DNA of 42,492 bases from an uncultured Collinsella sp. (GTDB lineage: Bacteria; Actinomycetota; Coriobacteriia; Coriobacteriales; Coriobacteriaceae), in contig CABRFZ010000019.1 in the NCBI GenBank assembly GCA_902470365.1, positions 1-42,492 of the forward strand. Reading direction: 5' to 3'. Of the stretch, positions 32,460 to 40,731 are shown piece after piece. The notes under the pieces are model-generated. The model did not search any database. It was not told the DNA's origin and saw only the letters and a program-made list of their open reading frames with translations. Within the stretch, counting starts at the first letter, position 1, and every line of letters begins with the position of its first letter. The translations under genes and the position numbers were made by a program.

Positions 32460-32510
32460 GTATATGCTCCTTTACGTATCGAAGGTGCGGATAGTACGGG
32501 AAGCCGCGCG

Positions 32511-33815
32511 TTAGGCGCGCTCGGCACGCGCGAGCTCGGCAGCGACAAGCTTAACGGCCAGCACCAGCACATCGAGCGCGGCCTCCAGGTCCTCGACCGT
32601 GGGATAGCTCGGCGCGATGCGGATGTTGGTATCGCGCGGGTCCTTGCCATAGGGCCAGGTAGCACCGGCCGGCGTGAGCTTGACGCCCAGGTCAGCACAA
32701 AGCGCAGCGACCTTTTGGGCCGAGCCCTCGGGACCATCAAAGCTCACAAAGTAGCCGCCGCGGGGATGCGTCCAAGTGGCGCAACCCGTATCGCCCAGGC
32801 CCTCGGTGAGCTTGCGCTCAACGGCCTCAAAGCGCGGGCGCAGGAACTCGGCGTGCTTTTTCATGTGCTCCCTGACCGCCTCGATGGTAGGAAGGAAACG
32901 CACGTGGCGCAGCTGGTTGAGCTTGTCGGCGCTGATAAGGCCTGCCTTCAGGCGCTTGGAGAACTCGGCGATGACCGCGGGGCTCGCACCGATAAAGCCG
33001 ATACCGGCGCCCGGGAAGGTGATCTTGGACGTCGAGGCGAAGGCCACCACGCGATCCTCGGCGCCCGCCGCGCGAGCGAGGTCGAAGATATTGGCGAGCT
33101 CGTCGGTCTCGTCGTACAGGTCGTGCACGCAGTAGGCGTTGTCCCAGAAGATGCGGAAATCGGGCGCGGCCGTGGGCATCTCGACCAGGCGACGCACGGT
33201 GTCCTCGCTAAAGGTAATGCCCGTGGGGTTGGAATACTTGGGCACGCACCAGATACCCTTGATGGAGTCGTCGGCGGCAACCAGGCGCTCGACCTCGTCC
33301 ATGTCGGGGCCGTTGTCGGTCATCGCGACGGGGACGTTCTCGATACCCAGATCGGCGGTGATGCCAAAGTGGCGGTCGTAGCCGGGAACGGGGCACAGGA
33401 ACTTGACCTTCTTGCCGTCGTGCGCGGCCTCATAAGCCTCCCAGGGCTCGCTGCCGCACGAGCCGCAACGCCAGAACATACCGGCAATATCGTGCTCGAT
33501 CAGCAAGCTCGACGAACCCAGCACGAGCGTCTGCTCGGCGGGGCAACCCAGGAACTCCCCCGCCAGCTTGCGTGCCGAGGGAATGCCCTCAAAGCAGCCG
33601 TAGTTGGAGCAGTCGACATTGCCGTCGTGCAGATCGGCATCGGCATTGAGGATATCGAGCATGGGTCGAGAGATGTCCACCTGGGAGGGCGACGGCTTGC
33701 CGCGGGCCATGTCGAGCGCCAGGCCCTTGGCCTTGACCTCGGCGACCTCGGCTTTGAGCGCCTCGATGGCGGCATCGAGTTCGGTGGTTTCCATCTTCTG
33801 GTAGATCGTCTGCAT
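32511..33815 (-). CDS. Aspartate-type aminotransferase (PF12897 family)
   Basis: A 434-residue PLP enzyme of fold type I. The PLP lysine is Lys264 in FASTSKITFPGAG; KYSNPTGITFS (Asn196) and FWDNAYCVHDLY (Asp225, Tyr228) contact the cofactor. The sequence MARGKPSPSQVDISRPMLD and the overall layout match the aspartate aminotransferase subgroup seen in many actinobacteria. It likely makes or uses aspartate with 2-oxoglutarate. A second possible start, METTELDAA, lies seven codons downstream. Confidence 0.88.
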   Translation of the reverse strand: MQTIYQKMETTELDAAIEALKAEVAEVKAKGLALDMARGKPSPSQVDISRPMLDILNADADLHDGNVDCSNYGCFEGIPSARKLAGEFLGCPAEQTLVLGSSSLLIEHDIAGMFWRCGSCGSEPWEAYEAAHDGKKVKFLCPVPGYDRHFGITADLGIENVPVAMTDNGPDMDEVERLVAADDSIKGIWCVPKYSNPTGITFSEDTVRRLVEMPTAAPDFRIFWDNAYCVHDLYDETDELANIFDLARAAGAEDRVVAFASTSKITFPGAGIGFIGASPAVIAEFSKRLKAGLISADKLNQLRHVRFLPTIEAVREHMKKHAEFLRPRFEAVERKLTEGLGDTGCATWTHPRGGYFVSFDGPEGSAQKVAALCADLGVKLTPAGATWPYGKDPRDTNIRIAPSYPTVEDLEAALDVLVLAVKLVAAELARAERA

Positions 33816-33964
33816 GGGTGCGACCTTTCACGAAGCGGTACGTTGCAGTTCTTCTAAGTATAGACCGCCACCGTCGCAACGTTATGAAGCCGTGATAGAT
33901 TAAGTCCATCGCAATGAATTACGAATCGCCGCGCATGCCGGCATGAAGCGCCCAAGGAGGCACT

Positions 33965-34219
33965 ATGGAGTACGGATCGTTCCAGGCCGAGGAATTCGGC
34001 GACCTTCAGCGCCTGGTCGACGGACTGTTTTACGACCGCCACGCCATCGACCGCCTGGATCTGATCGTACAGGCCGAAATCTTGGACCTGGCGCCCGATC
34101 TCATGGAAATCGTGAACCTGCTACCGCCCGGCTATTACGACCGCCAGTCACTTTGCGACCAGCTCAACTCCGCCTTGGCCGCCCACGGCTGGGGCGCCAT
34201 CTACGGCACCGTGGAATAA
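33965..34219 (+). CDS. 84-residue conserved-looking small protein
   Basis: Starts MEYGSFQAEEFGDLQRLVDG with a strong AAGGAGG site five bases before the ATG. It is acidic and largely helical, with LPPGYYDRQSLCDQLNSALA and a C-terminal HGWGAIYGTVE. No membrane segment or known motif is seen. A terminator at 34298-34321 follows it. I do not recognise the family. It stands alone on the plus strand, divergent from the aminotransferase. Confidence 0.7.
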   Translation: MEYGSFQAEEFGDLQRLVDGLFYDRHAIDRLDLIVQAEILDLAPDLMEIVNLLPPGYYDRQSLCDQLNSALAAHGWGAIYGTVE

Positions 34220-34241
34220 ACCTAGTCATTGGGGCCTGTGG

Positions 34242-34285
34242 TCAAAAAATAGCAAATATGAGTACTGTTACTTTTTTAGTAACAG
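34242..34285. repeat. Third copy of the 33-bp repeat
   Basis: Matches the end of the element at 19734-19950 over its core CAAATATGAGTACTGTTAC, with changes only at the outer side. Here it runs on into TTAGTAACAG, which can pair with CTGTTAC to form a hairpin. It lies between a gene end and a terminator, not paired with an inverted partner nearby. Confidence 0.6.
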
Positions 34286-34297
34286 CGATTTTGAATT

Positions 34298-34321
34298 AAA
34301 AAGGCCAGTCTTGGCCTTTTG
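34298..34321 (+). terminator. Intrinsic terminator of the 84-residue gene
   Basis: AAAAGGCCA (34299-34307) pairs with TGGCCTTTT (34312-34320) across a short loop, ending in T on the plus strand. Confidence 0.75.
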
Positions 34322-34422
34322 TGTCCGGTTTTGGAAGGATGCATCAGCATCTTTCGTCCAGCCACGCAATCGTTAATGCACAGACAGAATAGATTTGTAC
34401 ATTATTTTTCGCGCCTAAAATG

Positions 34423-34461
34423 AAACGCCGTTTGTGACAGTACTCACAAACGGCGTTTTTT
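34423..34461. terminator. Perfect 15-bp hairpin after nhaA
   Basis: AAACGCCGTTTGTGA and TCACAAACGGCGTTT pair exactly (34423-34437, 34444-34458) with loop CAGTAC. It has a T-run on the plus strand and T-rich sequence on the minus strand. It probably ends nhaA (minus). The middle piece ACAGTACTCA is shared with the 33-bp repeats. Confidence 0.75.
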
Positions 34462-34551
34462 GGACACTGGGATGTCCGGCAGGTGGCAAGTACCACTCAA
34501 AACCGCGTTTTACACGCGCTCGAGCAGGCTCTGGCGTCTGTTTCTACGCGC

Positions 34552-35910
34552 CTACTCGTTCTTGGGCGCGGGGTGCTTGCGGATCACACTCATGTAGATC
34601 ATGCCAAGTACGGCCGCGGTGACAGAGCCGGCGAGAATAGCGGCCTTGGCAGCCAGAACCTCAAACTGGGCCGTCGGGAAGGCGAGGCCGCTGATGAGAA
34701 TCGACATGGTAAAGCCGATGCCGCCCAGAATGCCCACACCGGCAATCATGTGCCAGTTGACATTGCGCGGCAGCTCGCAGGCCCTAAGCTTAACCAGGGC
34801 AAACGTCATGCCAAAGATACCGATCGGCTTGCCCAGCAGCATGCCAAAGTACACGCCGAGCGTCACCGGGTCGGTGAGCAGCGTGCTCATGTCCACGCCC
34901 ACCAGGCGAACCTGTGCGTTGACGAACGCAAAGATCGGCAGAATCACAAAGTTGACCGGCGTGGAGATCAGACGCTCCATGCGGATGAGCGGCGGGGTCA
35001 CGCGGTGCATGACGCGCTCGACCCTGGTGGTCGAGACGGTAAAGTCGTGCTGGCCCAAGATGTGTGCCTCGTCGTCGTAGCGGTCGTCGAGCAACGGCAG
35101 GCACTCGCCCAGCCAATCGGTAAGGCTATCGAGCTTAACGCCGCACTTGGCCGGAATAGTAAAAGCCAGGATGACGCCGGCGAGCGTGGCATGCACGCCG
35201 CTCTTGAACATGCAGAACCACAGCAGCAGGCCCAGCACCGAGTACGGGGCAAGGCGGTAATGCTGCGTCTTGTTGAGCCACACGAGCGCGCAGGTCACAA
35301 GCGCGGCGGCGCCCAACCAAAACGGATTGGGGCTCTGACCGTAGAAGATGGCGATGGCGGCGATGGAAATGAGGTCGTCGGCGATGGCGAGCGTCGAGAA
35401 GAACACACGCACGCCGTTGGGCACGCGATTACCCAAAAGCGACAGCACGCCCAGCGCAAAGGCAATATCGGTTGCCATGGGAATGGCCCAGCCGTTGTGC
35501 GCGCCGGCATGGTTAAAGATCAGGTAGATGCAGGCGGGAACGACGACGCCGCCCACGGCTGCCAGCATGGGAAGCATAGCCTGGCGCGGGTTTTTGAGCT
35601 CGCCGACCGTCATCTCGTACTTAAGCTCAATGCCTACCAGCAAAAAGAAGATTGCCATGAGGAAGTCGTTGACGAAAAGCTCGACGGTGAGGCCAGCCGT
35701 AAGGTTGCCCAGACCCACATACAGCGGGGTCTCCAAAAAGTGATGGATGGCCTCGTAGGCATCGGTGTTGGCGCAAATAACGGCGGCGATGGCGGCGAAG
35801 ACCATGACGGCGGCGGAAATCGTGCCGTTCTCGGCGATGCGCTCCCAAATGTCGTGGCGCTCAAAACGCTTGCGCTCACGAACGTTGAACAGCTGCTCAG
35901 TTGCTGCCAT
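34552..35910 (-). CDS. nhaA: Na+/H+ antiporter NhaA
   Basis: A 452-residue membrane antiporter with about 12 helices. Key acidic residues are Asp148 in WAIPMATDIAFALGVLSLLG and Asp178-Asp179 in LAIADDLISIAAIAIFYG, which bind Na+ and protons in the E. coli protein. FFLLVGIELKYEMTVGEL is another signature. A hydrophilic insert at about 270-310 (DRYDDEAHILGQHDF) makes it longer than E. coli NhaA (388). It helps with sodium and pH control. AAAGGAG precedes ATG 35910. Confidence 0.95.
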   Translation of the reverse strand: MAATEQLFNVRERKRFERHDIWERIAENGTISAAVMVFAAIAAVICANTDAYEAIHHFLETPLYVGLGNLTAGLTVELFVNDFLMAIFFLLVGIELKYEMTVGELKNPRQAMLPMLAAVGGVVVPACIYLIFNHAGAHNGWAIPMATDIAFALGVLSLLGNRVPNGVRVFFSTLAIADDLISIAAIAIFYGQSPNPFWLGAAALVTCALVWLNKTQHYRLAPYSVLGLLLWFCMFKSGVHATLAGVILAFTIPAKCGVKLDSLTDWLGECLPLLDDRYDDEAHILGQHDFTVSTTRVERVMHRVTPPLIRMERLISTPVNFVILPIFAFVNAQVRLVGVDMSTLLTDPVTLGVYFGMLLGKPIGIFGMTFALVKLRACELPRNVNWHMIAGVGILGGIGFTMSILISGLAFPTAQFEVLAAKAAILAGSVTAAVLGMIYMSVIRKHPAPKNE

Positions 35911-36118
35911 GGGCGGCTCCTTTCACGGGAAAGCTCCCGTCTTAAAAAAGCACGGCCCGCCCAAGTGGCGGCGCCGCGCTCTAACGTATTACGCTTGCAT
36001 CTAGCCTACCCTGCACGACAGGCACGCAGGCGTGGCCGAAAAGCGGAACCATAGGTTGAACATTATTTGCTCAACGGCACGGGTGCGCCTGTCCAAGAGA
36101 CGACGCGACGCCGTGCAC

Positions 36119-36158
36119 AAAAAACGACCGGAGCGCGGGGCGTCCGCGATCCGGTCGT
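36119..36158 (-). terminator. Intrinsic terminator of ppaC
   Basis: ACGACCGG (36124-36131) pairs with CCGGTCGT (36151-36158), followed by six T on the minus strand. The stretch 35911-36177 shows nothing else. Confidence 0.8.
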
Positions 36159-36177
36159 GGCGTTTGGTCAACTAAAC

Positions 36178-37101
36178 CTAGCAGGCGGCCATGATGGGGG
36201 CAGCAACCTGCTTCTTACGGGAGAGGACGCCCGGCATCCAGACGCCGTCGTGCTCGTCGGCAATGCCCAGGCCCTTCTGAGCAGCCTCGGTCTCGCCCTC
36301 GAGCAGGACATGCGAGCCCTCCTCCATGATGTCGGTGATGCACAGGACGATGCCGTCAGCACCCTTCTCGGCGGCGTAGGCGCGCATGGCCTCGCGGATC
36401 TCGTCGATCATACCGAGCGCACGGCTCTTGTCGACGGTCTCGTACTGGCCGATGAGCAGCTTCTTGCCGGCGGGCTCGAACATCTTGATGTCGTTGCCAA
36501 CCATCTCGGCTGCGGTGAAGGAACCGGACGGGCGGGTGAGGAAGACCTCCATGCCAAACTTGACCGGGTCGACGCCCACCTGCTCGCCGAGCTTGGCGGC
36601 GACGGCGCGGTCGACATCGGTGGTGGTGGGGCTCTTGAGCATGAGCGTGTCGGTCATCATGGCCGAGAGCAGCAGCTTGGCCTGAACGTCGGAAAGCTCA
36701 ACGCCGAGCACACCGGCGAGCTTGGTGACGATGGTGCAGCTGGAGCCCCAGGGCAGGCAGATGTAGTGCAGCGGGCCGGCGGTCTCGAAGTCGCCGATGC
36801 GGTGGTGGTCGACGACGCCAAAGACCGTGGCGTCCTTAAGGCCGGCGACGGACTGGGCAGACTCGTTGTGGTCGGTGAGGACGACGAGCTGACCGGCCTC
36901 GACGGACTCGATCACGCGGGGCTCGGCAATGCCGGCGTCGGCGAGCAGCTTGGTGGACTCGGCCGGAAGCTGACCAAGGGCGCAGGCCTCGTAGGTGTTG
37001 CCGGCATACTCAACCTGGTTGAGCAGCTGGGACAGGACGACGGCGCTCATGATGGCGTCGTTATCGGGGTTCTGGTGACCAAAGACAAGAACGTTTGCCA
37101 T
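36178..37101 (-). CDS. ppaC: Manganese-dependent inorganic pyrophosphatase
   Basis: A 307-residue family II pyrophosphatase of the DHH superfamily. Metal ligands His9, Asp13 and Asp15 are in GHQNPDNDAI, and VVDHHRIGDFETA is the DHH motif. The C-terminal domain has VLSRKKQVAAPIM, the substrate-binding SRK part. It splits pyrophosphate to phosphate in the cytoplasm. The motif reads NPDNDA where NPDTDS is more usual. GGAGG lies six bases before ATG 37101. Confidence 0.94.
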   Translation of the reverse strand: MANVLVFGHQNPDNDAIMSAVVLSQLLNQVEYAGNTYEACALGQLPAESTKLLADAGIAEPRVIESVEAGQLVVLTDHNESAQSVAGLKDATVFGVVDHHRIGDFETAGPLHYICLPWGSSCTIVTKLAGVLGVELSDVQAKLLLSAMMTDTLMLKSPTTTDVDRAVAAKLGEQVGVDPVKFGMEVFLTRPSGSFTAAEMVGNDIKMFEPAGKKLLIGQYETVDKSRALGMIDEIREAMRAYAAEKGADGIVLCITDIMEEGSHVLLEGETEAAQKGLGIADEHDGVWMPGVLSRKKQVAAPIMAAC

Positions 37102-37223
37102 GGATATCCTCCACTTGATATGTGTACTTGGACGTAGCTATGGTAGCACGCCGATGCCGAGCCTTCGCAGACGGAAGGGCCACGGCATATTTTGTGGCAG
37201 GTATGGGGGCCAAGGCTGTCCCT

Positions 37224-37244
37224 TTTGCACCATGTTGGTGCAAA
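37224..37244. other. Perfect hairpin downstream of the glucokinase gene
   Basis: TTTGCACCA and TGGTGCAAA pair exactly around TGT. No T-run follows. It lies inside a larger stretch with GGGGGC and GACCCCC near its ends, so it may be another short interspersed repeat. Confidence 0.4.
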
Positions 37245-37267
37245 GTAACCTGACCCCCTTGCACCAG

Positions 37268-38221
37268 CTATTTACCGGCGGCGCGCAGGGCTACGTAGGC
37301 GGCACCGATGATGCCGGCGTCGTTTCCGAGCGAAGCGACCTTAATGGGCGTCTCGCGCGAGGCGGAAAGCGCGTAGCGCTGGAAGTGCTCGCGAACCTTA
37401 TCGAGGTAGACATCGGCCGAAGCGGACGCGCCGCCACCGATCAGGAACATCTCGGGGTCGACCACGTTGGCAATAAGCGCCAGGGCACGGCCGAGATAGT
37501 CGGCCATGGTGTCGGCCGCGGCCAGCGCGAGCTTGTCGCCCTCGCGGCAGGCCTGGAACACGTCCTTGGAATCGGAGGGGCCGGTGAGCTCGATGGGCTC
37601 GACGCCCGCCTTCTTGCACTCGGCCAGGTAATTGCTCACCACGCCGGTGGCGCTGGAATACTGCTCCAGGTGGCCATGGCCGCCACAGCCGCAGGTGCGC
37701 TCCTCGGCCGGGTTCAGGCACATGTGGCCAATTTCGCCGCCGGCACCCACAACGCCCGATACCACGTCGCCGTTAACGATAACGCCGCCGCCCACGCCGG
37801 TACCGATGGTGACCATCACCACGTTCTGCACGCCCTTGGCAGAACCGAGCCAGGCCTCGCCCATGGCAGCGGCGTTGGCATCGTTCTCATACTTAACGAC
37901 CGCATCAGGGCAGTGCTCCTGGATGGCGATCTTGAGCTCGGGCAGGTTAATGGCAATGTTGGCCTTGACCTTGGCATCGCCCGACGCCGGGATGGGGCAC
38001 GGAACGGCCAGGCCAATGCCTGCCACAAAGGCGCGCGGAATCTGCGCCTTGGCGACCACCTGGTCGATAGCCTCGGTCACCGCGGCAAAGCCCGCAGCGT
38101 CAACGATGGGAGGCGTGGGCACGCTGGCCTTGGCCAGCAGATTTCCGTCCTCGTCGAACAGGCCCTCCTTAACCGAAGTGCCGCCGACGTCGATGCCGAT
38201 GTAGTACTGCTTAGGTTCCAT
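37268..38221 (-). CDS. glk: ROK-family glucokinase
   Basis: A 317-residue sugar kinase. The phosphate-binding motif IGIDVGGTSVKEGLFDEDG is at about residues 8-26. GGGVIVNGDVVSGVVGAGGEIG and the zinc motif CGCGGHGHLEQYSS follow. Most relatives have Cys where this one has the second His (CGCGxxGC). The likely reaction is glucose to glucose-6-phosphate; other hexoses are possible within the family. ATG 38221 (MEPKQYYIG) is chosen because the kinase fold starts right after it. The beta-glucoside operon lies just upstream, so this kinase could use glucose released by BglA. Confidence 0.9.
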   Translation of the reverse strand: MEPKQYYIGIDVGGTSVKEGLFDEDGNLLAKASVPTPPIVDAAGFAAVTEAIDQVVAKAQIPRAFVAGIGLAVPCPIPASGDAKVKANIAINLPELKIAIQEHCPDAVVKYENDANAAAMGEAWLGSAKGVQNVVMVTIGTGVGGGVIVNGDVVSGVVGAGGEIGHMCLNPAEERTCGCGGHGHLEQYSSATGVVSNYLAECKKAGVEPIELTGPSDSKDVFQACREGDKLALAAADTMADYLGRALALIANVVDPEMFLIGGGASASADVYLDKVREHFQRYALSASRETPIKVASLGNDAGIIGAAYVALRAAGK

Positions 38222-38290
38222 GGGAGCCCACCTTTCTCGTTTAAACATTGCCTGTATGGTACCGCTCTCAAGGCAAAAACCTACCAAAAA

Positions 38291-38314
38291 GGGACAGGTT
38301 TGTTTTGGCAGGTT
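38291..38314. repeat. Single arm of a short interspersed repeat
   Basis: GGGACAGGTTTGTTTTGGCA then GGTT. It closely matches both arms of the palindrome at 42169-42254 (24 or so bases each). It has no inverted partner close by. Confidence 0.5.
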
Positions 38315-38370
38315 TTATCTGGGGTAACGCAATTGGCTGCCCAACAGGCCGCGCAAGACCATCCCCAAAA

Positions 38371-38404
38371 ATAAAGGCGCCGGGAGGCGGAGGCTCCCGG
38401 CGCC
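38371..38404 (-). terminator. Intrinsic terminator of the beta-glucoside PTS operon
   Basis: Perfect 11-bp stem GGCGCCGGGAG / CTCCCGGCGCC (38376-38386, 38394-38404), followed on the minus strand by TTTATTTTTGG. It closes the bglA-EIIC-EIIB-EIIA operon. Confidence 0.88.
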
Positions 38405-38462
38405 CGTCAAAGGGACTATGTTGTCTGTTGGACCGCACGGTCCGTCGCGGCGATAACGCCGA

Positions 38463-38795
38463 CTAGGCCTGAAGTGCCTGCAGCTGCTTGTGAACCTCGA
38501 TGAGCTCCGTCGCCATGACGCGCATGGTCTCGGTGCCGGCCATCTGGTCCTCGGCATGCAGCAAAATCAACGGGGCCTCGCCGTTACGTTCGCCGTTGGC
38601 CTCCTTCTTCAGAAGCCCCATGTGAACATCGTGGCCACCGTTATAGGCCTCGTCGCCCTGCTTGATAAGCTCCTCGGCGGCGTCAAAATCGCCCTCCTTG
38701 GCCTTTTGCACGGCATTGATGTACATGCTCTTGGCGGTACCGACGTAGCTGATGATCTCAAAGCAGGTCATCTGCAGTTCGTTCATATCCTCCAT
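38463..38795 (-). CDS. PTS lactose/cellobiose-family EIIA component
   Basis: A 110-residue helical EIIA. His80 in LILLHAEDQM is the phosphorylated residue, and Asp83 the usual metal ligand. CFEIISYVGTAKSMYINAVQ and the AEELIKQGDEAYNGGHDVH stretch are family marks. ATG 38795 (MEDMNELQ) is preferred over the in-frame GTG at 38804, though neither has a perfect binding site. It follows EIIB almost directly. Confidence 0.92.
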   Translation of the reverse strand: MEDMNELQMTCFEIISYVGTAKSMYINAVQKAKEGDFDAAEELIKQGDEAYNGGHDVHMGLLKKEANGERNGEAPLILLHAEDQMAGTETMRVMATELIEVHKQLQALQA

Positions 38796-38804
38796 GCAGA
38801 GCAC

Positions 38805-39107
38805 CTAGCCCATCACGCTGACGCAGTGGTCGATGATGCCGGCAGCGTTCATGCGGCCGTAGTCGACCATGTTGATGACCTCGACCGGAAAACGACCGGC
38901 GGCCTCCTTCTCAAAATCGCCCTTGGTGTAGCCGATCTGCGGACCAAGCAGCAACATGTCGCACTCGTCCAGGTGATCGTGGGCCTCGTTCATGGGACGA
39001 GCCTCGACCTCAATATCCAGACCACGGTTTGCAACCTCGGCCTGCATCTTCTGGACCAGCAGGCTCGTGGACATACCGGCATTGCAGCAGAGCATGATCT
39101 TCTTCAT
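38805..39107 (-). CDS. PTS lactose/cellobiose-family EIIB component
   Basis: A 100-residue EIIB. The phospho-Cys8 lies in IMLCCNAGMSTSLLVQKM near the N-terminus. Length is standard (about 100). AAGGAGG lies before ATG 39107. It takes phosphate from EIIA and gives it to a beta-glucoside bound by EIIC. Confidence 0.94.
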   Translation of the reverse strand: MKKIMLCCNAGMSTSLLVQKMQAEVANRGLDIEVEARPMNEAHDHLDECDMLLLGPQIGYTKGDFEKEAAGRFPVEVINMVDYGRMNAAGIIDHCVSVMG

Positions 39108-39208
39108 GGTTTCCTCCTTATAACTGCGCGGCGCGCAGACGACAACTGGTTTTATTCCTTGCGGCTATTGTGCCCACCCCCCTGCATCTTTACACAAGGG
39201 AGAGAGCT

Positions 39209-39239
39209 GCGGGCACCGGCGCCGCGTACCGGCGCCCGC
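39209..39239 (-). other. GC-rich hairpin between EIIC and EIIB genes
   Basis: GCGGGC and CCGG blocks on each side pair imperfectly (arms about 39209-39222 and 39227-39239). No T-run follows. Within the operon it may stabilise the upstream mRNA or reduce read-through between EIIC and EIIB. Confidence 0.45.
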
Positions 39240-39268
39240 AAAGGTGAAAGGGACGAACGTTAGGCGTT

Positions 39269-40612
39269 CTACTCGGCGAGAGCCTCCTGCTTGGCGATTG
39301 CCTTCTCGGAAATCTTCATAAAGGGCAGGTAGACGGCCATGCCAATGACAATCTCGATAGCCTGCCACACGCCAGCGCGCCAGTCAAAGCCCGTAGCGAG
39401 CAGGGCATTGATGACGGGAGGCATGGTCCAGGGCACCTGGGCGATGCAGGGGCTGATGATGCCTGCGCAGGTAAGGCCATAGGTGATGCCGATGAACAGG
39501 TCGGGAAGGAGGACAAACGGGATCATGAGCGGCAGGTTGTACACGATGGGGTAACCGTAGATAACCGGCTCGTTGATGTTGAACAGACCAGGCAGGATAG
39601 CCATCTTGGAAACGGTCTCGGAAGCCTTGTTTTTGGAGAACAGGAGCGTGTCGAGCAGGAGCATGAGGGTGCAGCCCGAGCCGCCGATGAGGGCGAAGCT
39701 GTTAACGATCTGCATGTTCATGTAGTGATCGGGCTGGATGGTGCCACCGGCGGCAAAGGTAGCCATGTTGTCGACGATGAGCATGGTCAGGATCGGCTCG
39801 ACGGTAGCGCCAGAGATGGTGGACTGGTGAATACCGACGCAGAACAGCAGGTTAGCAAGGGTGTAGATGAGGATAACAGCCCACGGACCAGCGTTCATGA
39901 TGCTCTTGAGCGGGTTGGAGATGCACGTGGAGATGATGGTGCACAGATCGGTGCCGGCGCACACGGCGAGCAGGGCTGCGGCAAGAGCGAAGACCGCGAG
40001 GTTAAGCAGCATCGGAATCATGACGTTGAAGGAGTTGGAGACCGCGGGAGGCACGCCCTCGCCCAGCTTAACCTTGAGCTTCTCGACGCCAGAAATCTTG
40101 ATGAAGAGCGAGACGGAAAGCAGGGCGATGATAATAGCCGAGAACAGACCGTTGGTGCCGGTGTTGGCAGTCGAAAGGGCGCCCGTGACCTCGGCGGAGG
40201 TGATCTTGTCGGTGAGCAGTGGGCTCGTGGCGGCAAGCGTGGCGGTGATCTGCTGCGGCATCATGATGACGAAGGCAGAGATAGCGACGACCATGCAAGC
40301 AAGCGGATTATCGAAGCGCTTGTTCTTAGCGAGGCTGTAGCCAATCAATCCGGCCAAGATAATGGCAGAGACGTTGAGGGTGCCCAGCGTAATCGCCGAA
40401 CCCCACGTCTGAAGGTTGGCAAGGCCCGCCGCATCGAGCGGGAACAGAGGGAACACGACGTTGTTAATAAGAACCGCGATACCCGCAAGGATATAGAGCG
40501 GCGTGATGGTCGCGAAGGCGTCACGCAGGGAACGCAGGTGAACCTGGTTTCCCACCTTCGCAGAGACCTCGGCAAACTTGTCGAGGAAGCTCTTTCCGTT
40601 GTCACTGGCCAT
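39269..40612 (-). CDS. celB: PTS lactose/cellobiose-family EIIC component
   Basis: A 447-residue membrane permease with about ten helices. It starts MASDNGKSFLDKFAEVSAKV, has the SLRDAFATITPLYILAG loop, the VGIHQSTISGATVEPILTM stretch, and FNINEPVIYGYPIVYNLPLM, the typical sugar-site motif of this family. It imports a beta-glucoside such as cellobiose with phosphorylation by EIIB. TTAGGAG precedes the ATG. The bglA gene lies 119 bases upstream. Confidence 0.93.
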   Translation of the reverse strand: MASDNGKSFLDKFAEVSAKVGNQVHLRSLRDAFATITPLYILAGIAVLINNVVFPLFPLDAAGLANLQTWGSAITLGTLNVSAIILAGLIGYSLAKNKRFDNPLACMVVAISAFVIMMPQQITATLAATSPLLTDKITSAEVTGALSTANTGTNGLFSAIIIALLSVSLFIKISGVEKLKVKLGEGVPPAVSNSFNVMIPMLLNLAVFALAAALLAVCAGTDLCTIISTCISNPLKSIMNAGPWAVILIYTLANLLFCVGIHQSTISGATVEPILTMLIVDNMATFAAGGTIQPDHYMNMQIVNSFALIGGSGCTLMLLLDTLLFSKNKASETVSKMAILPGLFNINEPVIYGYPIVYNLPLMIPFVLLPDLFIGITYGLTCAGIISPCIAQVPWTMPPVINALLATGFDWRAGVWQAIEIVIGMAVYLPFMKISEKAIAKQEALAE

Positions 40613-40731
40613 GATTGCTCCTAACTTTCAAATCCGGCCTTTCCTATGCGCACGGTGGTCTGTCGCCCTCTGCCACCAGATATGCCATGTGTTGCGCGCG
40701 GCGGCGCGCGGTCTGGACGTTCGTCCGGTCG

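Noticed and set aside
32112..33857. A 581-codon plus-strand frame opposite the aminotransferase and STAS genes
   Set aside because: Antisense shadow of two recognisable genes; no family motif.
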